Assembly (NCBI RefSeq): GCF_030549615.1
Contig: NZ_CP130832.1
Span: 3,224,001 to 3,288,000 of the forward strand
Direction of reading: 5' to 3'
Length of the DNA stretch: 64,000 nucleotides
Source of the DNA: Stenotrophomonas sp. 610A2
GTDB lineage: Bacteria > Pseudomonadota > Gammaproteobacteria > Xanthomonadales > Xanthomonadaceae
A program made the position numbers and the translations under genes. Shown here piece after piece: positions 27,056 to 40,156 of this stretch. How positions within the stretch are numbered: the stretch's first letter is position 1; the number at the start of each line of letters is the position of its first letter. The notes beneath the pieces were generated by a model. The model did not search any database and was not told where the DNA came from. It saw only the letters and a list, made by a program, of their open reading frames with translations.

Positions 27056-27061
27056 TATAAT
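27056..27061 (+). promoter_or_regulatory. Candidate -10 box of the gcvP transcript
   Basis: An exact TATAAT lies 20 bases upstream of the riboswitch 5' end, the expected place for the transcript start. A clear -35 is not visible. Confidence 0.6.
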
Positions 27062-27077
27062 CGCCACGCTGTACGAA

Positions 27078-27256
27078 CAAGGTGGGAGAAGCGGTTCACC
27101 CCGCTGCCGAAGGCGCAAACGCCCGTAATCGCTCAGGCCCGATACCACCCGTAGCAAAACTCTGGAGAGACCGGTTCAATCCGGCGCCGAAGGTGCACGA
27201 AGCGCACGATCCTCGTCGCGTCGCTTCCAAACTCTCAGGCAAAAGGACAGAGGGGC
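27078..27256 (+). ncRNA. Tandem glycine riboswitch
   Basis: Two consecutive glycine aptamers. The first runs from GGTGGGAGAAGCGG (27081) through CTGCCGAAGGCGC to GATACCACC (to about 27149); the second runs from CTCTGGAGAGACCGG (27160) through GCGCCGAAGGTGC to CTCAGGCAAAAGGACAGAGG (to about 27253), joined by a short linker. The GGAGA, GCCGAAGG and CAGGCAAAAGGACAG blocks are the conserved cores of this class. The downstream GGTAAGCC / GGCTTGCC hairpin (about 27261-27279) may be part of the expression platform. It should turn on gcvP when glycine is abundant. Confidence 0.95.
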
Positions 27257-27372
27257 GCGAGGTAAGCCTTTGGCTTGCCGGCTGAGTTGTCGCGTGTGCG
27301 CGGCACCCGGACGGCGGCAAGGCGAGCCTGGCTCACCGCCCCTGCCCTGCATGCCTTCTCCGGACGTCAGCC

Positions 27373-30237
<2,865 letters not shown>

Positions 30238-30265
30238 TCGAGTGTTGATTGCCTGATGCGTCAAT

Positions 30266-30295
30266 GAAAACAGCCGGCGAAAGCCGGCTGTTTTC
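30266..30295 (+). terminator. Rho-independent terminator of gcvP
   Basis: 13-bp perfect stem GAAAACAGCCGGC / GCCGGCTGTTTTC closed by a GAAA tetraloop, followed by TTTG. Confidence 0.9.
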
Positions 30296-30357
30296 TTTGT
30301 GACGATTGGGAGATTGGAGCAGCTGATTTTCTTGGTCACTGCAAACAGCAGGGGCAA

Positions 30358-30428
30358 GGCTTCTGCTTTGGCTTCTGCTTTGGCTTCTGCTTTGGCTTCT
30401 GCTTTAGTTTTGGCTTCTGGTTTGGCAT
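30358..30428. repeat. Tandem 12-bp repeat (GGCTTCTGCTTT)
   Basis: Four exact 12-base units from 30358 to 30405, then decayed units (AGTTTTGGCTTCTGGTTTGGC). It lies in the 331-base gap 30238-30568 after gcvP, between its terminator and a family-C palindromic repeat. No coding function is apparent. Confidence 0.9.
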
Positions 30429-30546
30429 TCCCTTCTCCCGTTTACGGGAGAAGGTGCCCAACGGGCGGATGAGGGGGGCTTTTGACTTTGCTCAGCTAGA
30501 AGCTTCCCCTCACCCCCACCCCTCTCCCGCAGGCGGGAGAGGGGCT
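30427..30546. repeat. Family-C intergenic palindrome pair
   Basis: Two hairpins: CCTTCTCCCG...CGGGAGAAGG near 30430-30453, and CCCCTCTCCCGC...GGGAGAGGGG near 30520-30545. They are linked by GTGCCCAACGGGCGGATGAGG and by CCTCACCCCC. The same elements recur at 36268, 40157, 55886 and 57283. Confidence 0.85.
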
Positions 30547-30568
30547 TAGAGCAAACAGCTGCGCCGCT

Positions 30569-33229
30569 TCAGTACCCTCGCGCCTTCAACCAGGCATCCA
30601 CCTGCGGCTTGCGCTCTGCACGCAACCGCAGCTTGGTCTGAATACCGGCAATCACCGTCTCCGCATCACGTCGCGAGGTCGGGGCGATATGCGCATCCGC
30701 AAACGCCTTGATCTTGTCCACCATCTGCAGGTTGTCGGCACTACGCCCCAGGCCCGGGTAATACCGCGCACGTGAAGTGCTGTCGACCAGGGTGTCCACC
30801 TTCTCGCGATTGGCAACGGCGAAATCGAACGCAAGATCCGCATGTTCGCGCGACACACCGCCAATCATGCCCGCGCTATTGGTCGCACCCGGCTCATCGG
30901 TCAACGCCATGTCCAATGCACGCTGTGCCAGCGCCTTGTCCTTGGGCAGGGCCAGCAGGCCGTAATACTGGTCACGCACCATTGCCGAGGTTTCCTGCTT
31001 GGCCAGCGTGTGCAGCTTGTCCCAGGTTGCCGCGTCGGCATTGCGTGCCACCACACCCAGCACACTGCTGCGCAGGTCCGGCGACAGCGAATCCGGCTTG
31101 GCCAGGAAAGCATCAAAGCGGCGCTGCGCCTCGGCAATCACCTGCGCATCGTCCAGCGCCGCCAAAGTGCCGATCAGCCCGCTACGCAACTCCTTGGTCT
31201 GCGCCGAGTCGCTGTCCTTGCCGTCCCAACCCAGCGACTGCAGCACCGGCGACAGACGCGAACGTGCATAACTGCGGAAGGCGGCCTGGCGCGCGGTATC
31301 GCCGTCGAACATGCCGTCGATCCCACTCAGTGTGCCGGAGGCCATGTCCCACAGATCGATGGGCGCATCGGCGCTGATCTTCGCGATCAGATCCAGCAGA
31401 TCCGCATCGGGCTGCAGGCCGGCTGCGGCCAGTGCGCTGGTATCCATCATCACGCCGAGCTGGTCGACCACCGGCAACTTGTCGAAGCCTGCACTCAGCG
31501 CCTTGAACTGCGTCGGCGCATACAAGGTGCGGTAATAGCCCTTCTGCCCGGCATTGACCAGCAGCGGCCCAGTGCATCCCGGCAGCTGCACGCTGGTATC
31601 GCCGTCGACCAGCGTGTGCACCACCTCACCATTGCCCACGCGCAGACTCACCGGCACGCGCCAATGCAGCGGCTGCTTGTCCTTGCGATCAATCGTGTAC
31701 TCGCCCTGGCTCAGCTTCACCTGGGTGTTGCCGGCCACGCAGCTGCTGCTGGCTCGGATCAAAGGCACGCCCGGTTGCAGGGTGAAATCATGTGCGACTT
31801 CCATGAAACGCTTGCCCGGCGCCGCCTTGTCGATCTCGGCCCACAGGTCATCGGTGACCGCATTGCCGTAAGCATGGGCAGCGATGTAACGGCGCACGCC
31901 ATCACGCCATGCATCCGCACCCACGTAATCCTCGAACATCGAGATCACCGCCGAGCCCTTGCCGTAGGTGATGCCGTCGAAGGCCTGGCTGGCCTGCTCC
32001 ACCGTCGCCACGTGCTGCACGATCGGATGGGTGGTGACGTAGGCATCGCGGCCCATCGCGCCGCGGCTGGTGTGCGCGGCATCGACATTGTTGATGTCCC
32101 ACTCCGGGTGCAGCTTGCGGGTGGTGCGTGCTTCCATCCACGAAGCGAAACCTTCGTTGAGCCAGAGGTCATCCCACCACGCCATCGTCACCAGATTGCC
32201 GAACCATTGGTGCGCGATCTCGTGTGCGGCAATCGAGAACACCGCTTTCTTGTCGGAGACGCTGGACACGGCCGGGTCCAGCAGCAGCGCATATTCGAAG
32301 GTGAAGATCGCCCCCCAGTTTTCCATCGCGCTGAAGAACTGGCTGCCGCCAGGTGCAGCGACGTTGTCGAGCTTGGGCAGCGGATACTTCACGCCGAAAT
32401 AGTCGTTGTACTCGCGCAACACCTCGGCGCTGCCTTCCAGCGCGAACTGCGCCTGCTCAACTTTGCCGGTCTGGGCGATCACGCCGATCTCGGTGTCGCC
32501 TTCCTTGACGGTGGCGCGCTCAAACTCGCCGCTGGAGAAGAACAGCAGGTAGGTCGACATCTTCGGCGTGGTCTGGAACACCACCTGCTTCAAGCCCTTG
32601 CCCAGCGACTTGCTGCTGGCCACCGGCATGTTGCTGACCGCCATCTCCGCTTCCGGCACGGTCACGCTCAGGTCGAATGTGGCCTTGAAGCCGGGCTCGT
32701 CCCAGGACGGAATGAAACGGCGCGCATCGGAGTTCTCGAACTGGGTGAACAGCGCACGCTTCTTGCTGCCATCAGCAACCGGGTAATCCAGTGCGAACAG
32801 GCCATTGGCCTGGGTGTTGATGGTGCCGCTGTAATCGATGCTCAGCGTGTAGCGGCCCGGCTGCAGCGGGTTGGCCACCACAAAGCTGGCGGTCTGATTG
32901 GCCTCATCCACGCTGACCGTGGCAGGCATCGCCTTGCCGCCGGCGGGTTGCAGCTGGCTCTTGCCGAAGCGCATGCCTGCCGCCTGCAACACGATGCTGT
33001 TGGTGGGCTGCAGCACTTCCAGATCAATGCTGACCTTGCCGTCGAAACCCATCTGCGCGGGGTGCGGCGTGATCTCCACCCGGTAATGATCCGGGCGCGC
33101 AGTGCGCGGCAGCTGCGTGATGGCTTCATTGCGGGGCGTAGCGCTGGCTGCTGGCTCAGCAGCAAAGGCAGCAGGCGTGGCAACGCAGGAAAGGGCAAGA
33201 CTGATCGCAACAACAAGGGAACGGCGCAT
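30569..33229 (-). CDS. Secreted M1 family aminopeptidase (aminopeptidase N-like)
   Basis: 886 residues from ATG 33229 with GGAG upstream. The signal peptide ends near AAFAAEP (residues 20-26). M1 catalytic elements are present: the exopeptidase motif is SAMENWGAI (301-304, with Ser in place of the first Gly of GAMEN), the zinc site is AAHEIAHQWFGN (His336, Glu337, His340), and Glu359 is in WLNEGFASW. A C-terminal ERAP1-like helical domain fills about 540-870. It should remove N-terminal residues from peptides in the periplasm. It follows the PAS-AraC gene in the same orientation. Confidence 0.95.
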   Translation of the reverse strand: MRRSLVVAISLALSCVATPAAFAAEPAASATPRNEAITQLPRTARPDHYRVEITPHPAQMGFDGKVSIDLEVLQPTNSIVLQAAGMRFGKSQLQPAGGKAMPATVSVDEANQTASFVVANPLQPGRYTLSIDYSGTINTQANGLFALDYPVADGSKKRALFTQFENSDARRFIPSWDEPGFKATFDLSVTVPEAEMAVSNMPVASSKSLGKGLKQVVFQTTPKMSTYLLFFSSGEFERATVKEGDTEIGVIAQTGKVEQAQFALEGSAEVLREYNDYFGVKYPLPKLDNVAAPGGSQFFSAMENWGAIFTFEYALLLDPAVSSVSDKKAVFSIAAHEIAHQWFGNLVTMAWWDDLWLNEGFASWMEARTTRKLHPEWDINNVDAAHTSRGAMGRDAYVTTHPIVQHVATVEQASQAFDGITYGKGSAVISMFEDYVGADAWRDGVRRYIAAHAYGNAVTDDLWAEIDKAAPGKRFMEVAHDFTLQPGVPLIRASSSCVAGNTQVKLSQGEYTIDRKDKQPLHWRVPVSLRVGNGEVVHTLVDGDTSVQLPGCTGPLLVNAGQKGYYRTLYAPTQFKALSAGFDKLPVVDQLGVMMDTSALAAAGLQPDADLLDLIAKISADAPIDLWDMASGTLSGIDGMFDGDTARQAAFRSYARSRLSPVLQSLGWDGKDSDSAQTKELRSGLIGTLAALDDAQVIAEAQRRFDAFLAKPDSLSPDLRSSVLGVVARNADAATWDKLHTLAKQETSAMVRDQYYGLLALPKDKALAQRALDMALTDEPGATNSAGMIGGVSREHADLAFDFAVANREKVDTLVDSTSRARYYPGLGRSADNLQMVDKIKAFADAHIAPTSRRDAETVIAGIQTKLRLRAERKPQVDAWLKARGY

Positions 33230-33331
33230 CGAAGCTCCTGGCGGAAGGACATGGGCTTGATGCCCACCATCTCCGCATCATCTGCCCCTGCAACGCCCCC
33301 CAACACTCCCGGAAGTCATAGCCCGGCGGAG

Positions 33332-34063
33332 TCATAGCCCGGTTCGGGCGGCTTCCTGTTGTGCGCGTTCGGCGATCATCGCCCGATACTGCCGCGGTGC
33401 CATGCCGACTTCCGCCTTGAACTTGCGGGTAAACGCACTCTGGTCGCTGAAGCCACACGCTTGGCCAATGCTGGCCACACTGTCCTCGCCGTGCAGCAGA
33501 TGCAGTGCGATCTGGATGCGCAGGCGCGTCAACACTTGCTGCGGCGTCATCTGGAACACTTTGCGGAACGATCGCTCCAGCTTGGACAGCGAGAAGCCGG
33601 TGATGTCCAGCAAGGTCTGCATGCGCACGTTCTCGGCGTAATGCGTATTGAGGTAATCCAGTGCCAGCCGAAGCGGTTCGTATTGGGATTCCAAGCCGCC
33701 ACGCTGGCCGAGGTCGCGCGAGATGCCTATCAATCCGACCACCTTGCCGTTCTCGACGATGGGCCGCTTGCAGGTCAGGCACCACCCCGGCTGCTGGTTG
33801 GGGAACAGCTGCAGCTCCATCACGTTCTCGATCACCTCGCCGGCCAGCACCCGCGCGTCCTGCTCGGTATAGGCTTCACTCATACCCACCGGGTACAGCT
33901 CGTCGGCGCGCTTGCCGATGGCGTCGTTGCGTGACTTCATGCCAAGGCGCTGCATCATCGTCATGTTGACGTGGGTGTAGCGGCCATCGATGTCCTTGGC
34001 AAAGAACAACACACTCGGGATGGCGTCGAACAGCGCTTCAATTTCGGCAGGATCAATACGCAT
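33332..34063 (-). CDS. PAS domain-containing AraC family transcriptional regulator
   Basis: 243 residues from ATG 34063. The N-terminal PAS domain (about 5-120) includes IPSVLFFAKDIDGRYTHVN and PIVENGKVVGLIGISRD; the C-terminal AraC HTH pair (about 135-235) has LLDITGFSLSKLERSFRKVF and IGQACGFSDQSAFTRKFK. It is not the usual cupin-AraC form; PAS sensing of a ligand or redox state is likely. It lies 102 bases upstream of the aminopeptidase gene and may control it. Confidence 0.88.
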   Translation of the reverse strand: MRIDPAEIEALFDAIPSVLFFAKDIDGRYTHVNMTMMQRLGMKSRNDAIGKRADELYPVGMSEAYTEQDARVLAGEVIENVMELQLFPNQQPGWCLTCKRPIVENGKVVGLIGISRDLGQRGGLESQYEPLRLALDYLNTHYAENVRMQTLLDITGFSLSKLERSFRKVFQMTPQQVLTRLRIQIALHLLHGEDSVASIGQACGFSDQSAFTRKFKAEVGMAPRQYRAMIAERAQQEAARTGL

Positions 34064-34122
34064 CGGGTCAGTCAGGCTGGCAGCGGGGGGCGTGCCCAGC
34101 CATTCTAGCCAGCCCTGCCCCT

Positions 34123-34191
34123 GTAGTGCCGACCCATGGTCGGCAAGGGCATTATCGGTAACGCCCCTTGCCGACCATGGGTCGGCACTAC
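34123..34191. repeat. Long perfect palindrome of a SMAG variant
   Basis: Two inverted 27-base arms (starting GTAGTGCCGACCCATGGTCG) are perfectly complementary around a 15-base spacer. The core reads CCGACCCATGGTCGG instead of the common CCGAGCCATGCTCGG, with the change compensated in the arm. It lies between the PAS-AraC start and the purA terminator. Confidence 0.92.
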
Positions 34192-34220
34192 GGGTTGGCC
34201 TTGTCGGTCATGCCCGAAAC

Positions 34221-34250
34221 GACAACGCCCCGCTTTCGCGGGGCGTTGTC
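34221..34250 (-). terminator. Rho-independent terminator of purA
   Basis: 13-bp stem GACAACGCCCCGC / GCGGGGCGTTGTC with a 4-base loop, about 20 bases past the purA stop. The minus-strand T-tract is short. Confidence 0.8.
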
Positions 34251-34271
34251 TGTTACATCACGGCGCGGCTA

Positions 34272-35741
<1,470 letters not shown>

Positions 35742-35809
35742 TTATCCGGGTTTTGTCTGACAGCTACCACCCCTGCGAGTACAGCTTGGTACGGGCGTCA
35801 GGGTTTGGT

Positions 35810-35995
35810 TCAGTGGCGGACCCACCAGAGGACGGCCAGGCCGATGAACAGCGCCGCTGCGCCCATTCCGCGCAGGGATGCAGCAGGTTGATCCAGCATC
35901 TGCGCGGCCATCCGCTTCCACGCCAGCGGCGCGATGAACAGGAACAGGCCTTCGATGATGGCCACGAGGCAGAGGGCAGAAAAGAGGTCTTGCAT
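35810..35995 (-). CDS. DUF2065 family (YjeT-like) small membrane protein
   Basis: 61 residues with two hydrophobic helices (about 4-25 and 43-59) and a basic loop containing KRMAAQMLDQP. Size, sequence style and its position between hflC and purA match DUF2065/YjeT. Function unknown; context suggests a link to the HflKC membrane complex. Confidence 0.85.
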   Translation of the reverse strand: MQDLFSALCLVAIIEGLFLFIAPLAWKRMAAQMLDQPAASLRGMGAAALFIGLAVLWWVRH

Positions 35996-36018
35996 GCGTC
36001 AGAGTCTTCAAAAACCGG

Positions 36019-36306
36019 GTAGTGCCGAGCCATGCTCGGCAGGAGCATTACCGGGACAACCGAACCTGTAGTACCGAGCCATGCTCGGCAGGAGCATTAC
36101 CGGGATAACAGTTGTAGGAGCGGCGTCAGCCGCGAAGCCGGCAGCAACGAAATCACGGGCTTGGCTGCAAACTGATCAGGCCCGGGTTTGGCGGCTTGTG
36201 CTGCTGCCAAATAGTGCTTGGAAAGCCCCTGCCGAGCATGGCTCGGCACTACGGAGCGAGAAGCTGGCCTCACCCCAACCCCTCTCCCGCAAGCGGGAGA
36301 GGGGCT
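36019..36306. repeat. REP cluster between hflC and the DUF2065 gene
   Basis: The 336-base gap 35996-36331 holds two direct SMAG copies (36019-36042 and 36068-36091, the latter with GTAGTACC), one REP GTAGGAGCGGCG...GCCGCGAAGCC (36114-36139), one inverted SMAG (36229-36252) and one family-C hairpin (36268-36306). No gene is supported. Confidence 0.9.
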
Positions 36307-36331
36307 AAAGAAGGGGCTAAAGGTCAAGCGA

Positions 36332-37195
36332 TCAGCGATCGCTCTTCATGTACTGCAGGAACGGGTCGTTCTTGTCGAGCACGATCACGCCGTTGCCGTC
36401 GGTCATCGAGGCGCGGTAGGCCTCGAGGCTGCGGTAGAAGGCATAGAACGACGGGTCAGCCGAGCCGGCCTTGCCGTAGATCGAAGCGGCCTGGGCGTCG
36501 CCCTCACCGCGCAGCTGCTGCGCATCGCGCTCGGCTTCGGCCACGATCACGGTGCTTTCGCGGTCGGCCTGGGCGCGGATGGTCAGCGACTGCTCTTCGC
36601 CCTCGGCGCGCAGCTTGGCGGCCTCCTGCTTACGCTGGGCGCGCATACGCTCGTAGACGTCGGCAATCACCTGGCTGTCGGTCGGCAGGTCGATCTGCTT
36701 GATGCGCAGGTCGATGATCTCCATGCCCAAGGCGGCAATCGCCTCGTTGATCGACTTCAACTGGCCGGCAATCAGCTCGCCACGATCACCGGATACCAAC
36801 GCCTGCAAGGTGCGCGAGTTGATCTGGTTACGCAGCGAGTCGGTGATGATCGGCGCAAGCCGGGCATTGACGATCTTGCTGTCGCCGCCGGTGGCGCGGT
36901 AATAGGCGCGCACGTCGGAGATCTTGCCAATGGCGAAGAAGTCGACGCTCACGTCCTTCTGCTCGGCGGTGAAGTAACGCGCCGGGGCGGTATCCAACAC
37001 CTGGAAGCGACGGTCGAACACGCGCACGGTTTCAACCAGCGGCACCTTGAAGTGCAGGCCCGGCTTGATATCGGCACGCACCACCTTGCCCAGGTTGAGC
37101 ACCATGGCGGTCTGGTCTTCACGCACCACGTAGACCGAGCCCAGCAGGCCCAGCAACACTGCGACGATTACGCCGATAACGACTGAATTTTTCAT
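36332..37195 (-). CDS. hflC: Protease modulator HflC
   Basis: 287 residues: one N-terminal membrane helix (about 5-24), then the SPFH/band-7 domain (VVREDQTAMVLNLGKVV onward, to about 190) and a helical coiled region rich in Arg/Glu/Ala (about 195-240). HflC pairs with HflK in a large periplasmic cage around FtsH and modulates proteolysis. Its start overlaps the hflK stop by four bases. Confidence 0.96.
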   Translation of the reverse strand: MKNSVVIGVIVAVLLGLLGSVYVVREDQTAMVLNLGKVVRADIKPGLHFKVPLVETVRVFDRRFQVLDTAPARYFTAEQKDVSVDFFAIGKISDVRAYYRATGGDSKIVNARLAPIITDSLRNQINSRTLQALVSGDRGELIAGQLKSINEAIAALGMEIIDLRIKQIDLPTDSQVIADVYERMRAQRKQEAAKLRAEGEEQSLTIRAQADRESTVIVAEAERDAQQLRGEGDAQAASIYGKAGSADPSFYAFYRSLEAYRASMTDGNGVIVLDKNDPFLQYMKSDR

Positions 37196-38298
37196 CGGCC
37201 GGCCTCCTCACGCGATGCCGAGCGCGAGACCGAACGGTCCGCGTTGCGAATGCTGTCGGTTGCCGCCGGCAAGGCCGGTGCCACCATCTCCGGGGTCAGC
37301 TGCGGGGCGTTGCCGGTCTTGCTGGCATCGGCCGGCATCGGCACGTAGATCAGCTGACGGCCATCGCCGCCGATGACCTTGCGGTTCTCGGCCAGCACCT
37401 GCTGCACGGTCTCCAGCCACAGGCGCTTGCGGGTGACTTCCGGCGCGTTCTTGTACTCGCCCTGCAACAGGGTGAAGCGGCGGGCGTCACCTTCGGCGCG
37501 GGCGACGATGGCCTGCTTGTAGCCTTCGGCGGTAGTACGGGCACGCGAGGCCTGGCCGCGCGCTTCCGGTACAACCTTGGCGGCGTAGGCTTGGGCTTCG
37601 TTGATCAAACGCTCCTTGACCTGCTGGGCACCGTTGACCTCGTCGAAGGCCGGCTTCACTTCTTCCGGCGGACGCGCATCGGGCAGGGTCAGGCCGGTCA
37701 CACTGAGGCCGGTCTTATAGGTCTTCAGCGAGGCCTGCAGGCGCTGCTCGGCGACCACGGCCAACGGACCGCGGTTGTTCAGCACGGTATTCAGGTCGGC
37801 GCGGCCAACCTGCTCACGCACGGCGCTCTGCGCGGACTGTTCCAGCATCTGGTCGGCATCAACCGTACCGAACAGATACTCGCGCGGGTCGTCCACTCGG
37901 TACTGCACGTTGACCGACACATTGACGATGTTCTCGTCGCGGGTCAGCACCGGCACGTTGCTGCTGAAGGTCTTGATCTGGGTCGCATTGACCTTGACCA
38001 CCGATTCCAGCGGCCACGGCAGCTTGAAGTTGGGGCCCGGCTGCAGGATGCGCGAGTACTCACCGAAGCGCAGGACCACGCCACGCTGCTGTTCGCCGAT
38101 CAACTGGAAACTGGAGAACAACAACAGCAGACCCAATGCGACCAGCACCCAGCGCCAGATACCGCCATCAAACAGGTCGCGCAGCGGACCGGGCAGTCCA
38201 CCACCCCAACCTCCGCCATTGCCGCCACGTGGCGTACGCGGCGCGCGGTTGTTGTCCGCACCACCACCGCTGTTGCCGCCGGGTGTATTCCAGGCCAT
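37192..38298 (-). CDS. hflK: FtsH protease activity modulator HflK
   Basis: 368 residues. The Gly/Asn-rich N-terminus (WNTPGGNSGGGADNN) is typical of HflK. A membrane helix (about 50-68) is followed by the SPFH domain with IGEQQRGVVLRFGEYSRIL and a C-terminal coiled helical region. It lies divergent from the acuI-like gene, with 297 bases between them. Confidence 0.96.
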   Translation of the reverse strand: MAWNTPGGNSGGGADNNRAPRTPRGGNGGGWGGGLPGPLRDLFDGGIWRWVLVALGLLLLFSSFQLIGEQQRGVVLRFGEYSRILQPGPNFKLPWPLESVVKVNATQIKTFSSNVPVLTRDENIVNVSVNVQYRVDDPREYLFGTVDADQMLEQSAQSAVREQVGRADLNTVLNNRGPLAVVAEQRLQASLKTYKTGLSVTGLTLPDARPPEEVKPAFDEVNGAQQVKERLINEAQAYAAKVVPEARGQASRARTTAEGYKQAIVARAEGDARRFTLLQGEYKNAPEVTRKRLWLETVQQVLAENRKVIGGDGRQLIYVPMPADASKTGNAPQLTPEMVAPALPAATDSIRNADRSVSRSASREEAGR

Positions 38299-38595
38299 GC
38301 ATGCTCCATCTGTAAGGGCCAGGCTGCGGGGGCTCCCGCCAAGGACCTGACCATCTATCGAATCCCGATTCTAACAAGGCAGACTCTGAACAGGTTCGGG
38401 GCTACCTGAACGGAACGTTTTGCCCGCCAATCAGCTAGCCAGGCAGCTGATCCAGCGGTGCGAGCCCCAGCCAAGACGGGTCCCGCGGTATCCGTGCAGG
38501 CCCATCCCGGCACCTGCTCTGATCAGGAATAAGGGCAGACCAGCGTTTTCACAACAGTTATGGTTGCACTCCCCCGTTCCGACGCAGGCCTACCG

Positions 38596-39591
38596 ATGTC
38601 CCATACCGCCCCGTTCACCGCCTTCCGCATCCACAACGACGACGCGGGCTACCGCAGCGGTCCTGAACAAGTGGACCTGGACCAGCTGAGCCCGGGCGAG
38701 GTGGTGATCCGCGCCCGCTGGTCGTCGGTCAACTACAAGGATGCGCTGGCCGGTACCGGCAAGGGCAAGATCCTGCGCCGCTTCCCGCTGATCGGCGGCA
38801 TCGACGTGGCCGGCGAAGTGGTCGCCTCCAGCGACCCGGCCTTCCGTGAGGGCGACCAGGTCCTGACCACCGGCTGCGGCCTGAGTGAGACCCGCGACGG
38901 CGGCTACAGTCAGTACGTGCGCCTGGAATCCAAGTGGGTGATCCCGCTGCCGGCCCAGCTCAGCCTGCGCGAAGCCATGGTGCTGGGCACGGCTGGCTTC
39001 ACCGCCGCGCTGGCGTTGCTGCGCATGACCGACAACCGGCAGACGCCTGCCCATGGCCCGCTGGCCGTCACCGGTGCCACCGGCGGCGTCGGCTCGCTGG
39101 CGGTGGACATCTTCAGCCAGGCTGGCTACGAGGTGCATGCCATCAGTGGCAAGGCCGAGGCGGCCGACTACCTGACCGCGATCGGTGCCAGCCAGATCCT
39201 TGGCCGCGATGCCCTGGCCACCACCCGGCCAATGGAATCGGCGCGCTTTGGCGGTGGCCTGGACAATGTCGGCGGCAGCATGCTGACCAGCCTGCTGGCG
39301 CAGACCAGCCCCTATGGCAACGTGGCTTCGGCCGGTCTGGCCGCTTCCGGCGAGCTCGACATGACGGTGATGCCCTTCATCATCCGCGGCGTCTCGCTGC
39401 TCGGCGTAGCCTCGGCCGGCACTGCCCGCGACATCCGCGAGCAGGTCTGGCAGCGCCTGGGCAGCGACTGGAAGCCGCGCCACCTGGACCGTATCTGCAC
39501 CCGCGAAGTCGGCCTGGACGGCCTGCCCGAGGTGTTCGCGACGATGCTGGAAGGCAAGTCCTTCGGCCGCACCGTCGTAAGAATTGATTGA
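38596..39591 (+). CDS. YhdH/AcuI-type NADPH-dependent acryloyl-CoA reductase (MDR family)
   Basis: 331 residues from ATG 38596 (an in-frame ATG at 38560 is less likely). Medium-chain dehydrogenase fold without catalytic zinc: N-terminal WSSVNYKDALAGTGKGKILR, LIGGIDVAGEVV, and the nucleotide-binding TGATGGVGSLAVDIF in the Rossmann half. The YhdH/YhfP group includes AcuI, which reduces acryloyl-CoA to propionyl-CoA. A propionyl-CoA link would fit the methylcitrate genes further along, but they are 12 kb away. Confidence 0.85.
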   Translation: MSHTAPFTAFRIHNDDAGYRSGPEQVDLDQLSPGEVVIRARWSSVNYKDALAGTGKGKILRRFPLIGGIDVAGEVVASSDPAFREGDQVLTTGCGLSETRDGGYSQYVRLESKWVIPLPAQLSLREAMVLGTAGFTAALALLRMTDNRQTPAHGPLAVTGATGGVGSLAVDIFSQAGYEVHAISGKAEAADYLTAIGASQILGRDALATTRPMESARFGGGLDNVGGSMLTSLLAQTSPYGNVASAGLAASGELDMTVMPFIIRGVSLLGVASAGTARDIREQVWQRLGSDWKPRHLDRICTREVGLDGLPEVFATMLEGKSFGRTVVRID

Positions 39592-39610
39592 CGGCGGTCA
39601 CATGAGTTCC

Positions 39611-39639
39611 CCGGCGTGAAGGCCGCGACTTCACGCCGG
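39611..39639 (+). other. Hairpin after the AcuI-like gene
   Basis: Perfect 10-bp stem CCGGCGTGAA / TTCACGCCGG with a 9-base loop, in the 91-base gap before the receiver gene. There is no T-tract, so it is not a standard terminator. Confidence 0.55.
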
Positions 39640-39682
39640 CGGCGTGCCAGCACTACACTGCCGCCACTACTTGGGGAAAAAC

Positions 39683-40066
39683 ATGGCGCGTATCCTGATC
39701 GTCGACGATTCACCATCGCAGTTGATGGGCATCCAACGCATTGTGGAAAAGCTGGGGCATGAGATTTTCACCGCAACTGATGGCGCCTCTGGGGTAGAGG
39801 TTGCCAAGCAGGTGCTGCCGGACCTGGTGTTGATGGACGTGGTGATGCCGAACCTCAACGGGTTCCAGGCAACGCGCACGCTCAAGCGCGAGGCTACCAC
39901 GCAGCACATCCCGGTGATTCTGGTTACCACCAAGGATCAGGACACTGATCGCTTGTGGGGCATGCGCCAGGGTGCAAAGGCGTACATCACCAAACCGTTT
40001 ACCGAAGACGATCTGTCGGCGGTGATCGCGCAGGTGTTCAGTGCCGAGGCGCCACCGGTTGGGTGA
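39683..40066 (+). CDS. Single-domain response regulator (PilH/CheY-like)
   Basis: 127 residues, receiver only. ATG 39683 follows GGGGAAAAAC. The acidic pair is in LIVDDSP, the phospho-acceptor Asp in LVLMDVVMPNLNGFQ, and the conserved Thr/Lys in LVTTKDQD and YITKPF. The sequence style resembles PilH of the twitching motility system, although pil genes are not adjacent. Output would be by protein interaction. A terminator follows. Confidence 0.85.
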   Translation: MARILIVDDSPSQLMGIQRIVEKLGHEIFTATDGASGVEVAKQVLPDLVLMDVVMPNLNGFQATRTLKREATTQHIPVILVTTKDQDTDRLWGMRQGAKAYITKPFTEDDLSAVIAQVFSAEAPPVG

Positions 40067-40095
40067 AGCTGCTTTCTTGGGGAAAGCTGTTTGGG

Positions 40096-40116
40096 AAGGC
40101 GGGCTTTGCCCGCCTT
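40096..40116 (+). terminator. Rho-independent terminator of the PilH-like gene
   Basis: 9-bp stem AAGGCGGGC / GCCCGCCTT with loop TTT, followed by TCTTGTTTTTGG. Confidence 0.85.
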
Positions 40117-40156
40117 TCTTGTTTTTGGTTATTGGGTTTGCTTTGGGTTTGCTTGT

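Noticed and set aside
30842..33337. 831-residue plus-strand frame opposite aminopeptidase N
   Set aside because: It has no recognisable domain and mirrors the M1 peptidase coding strand.
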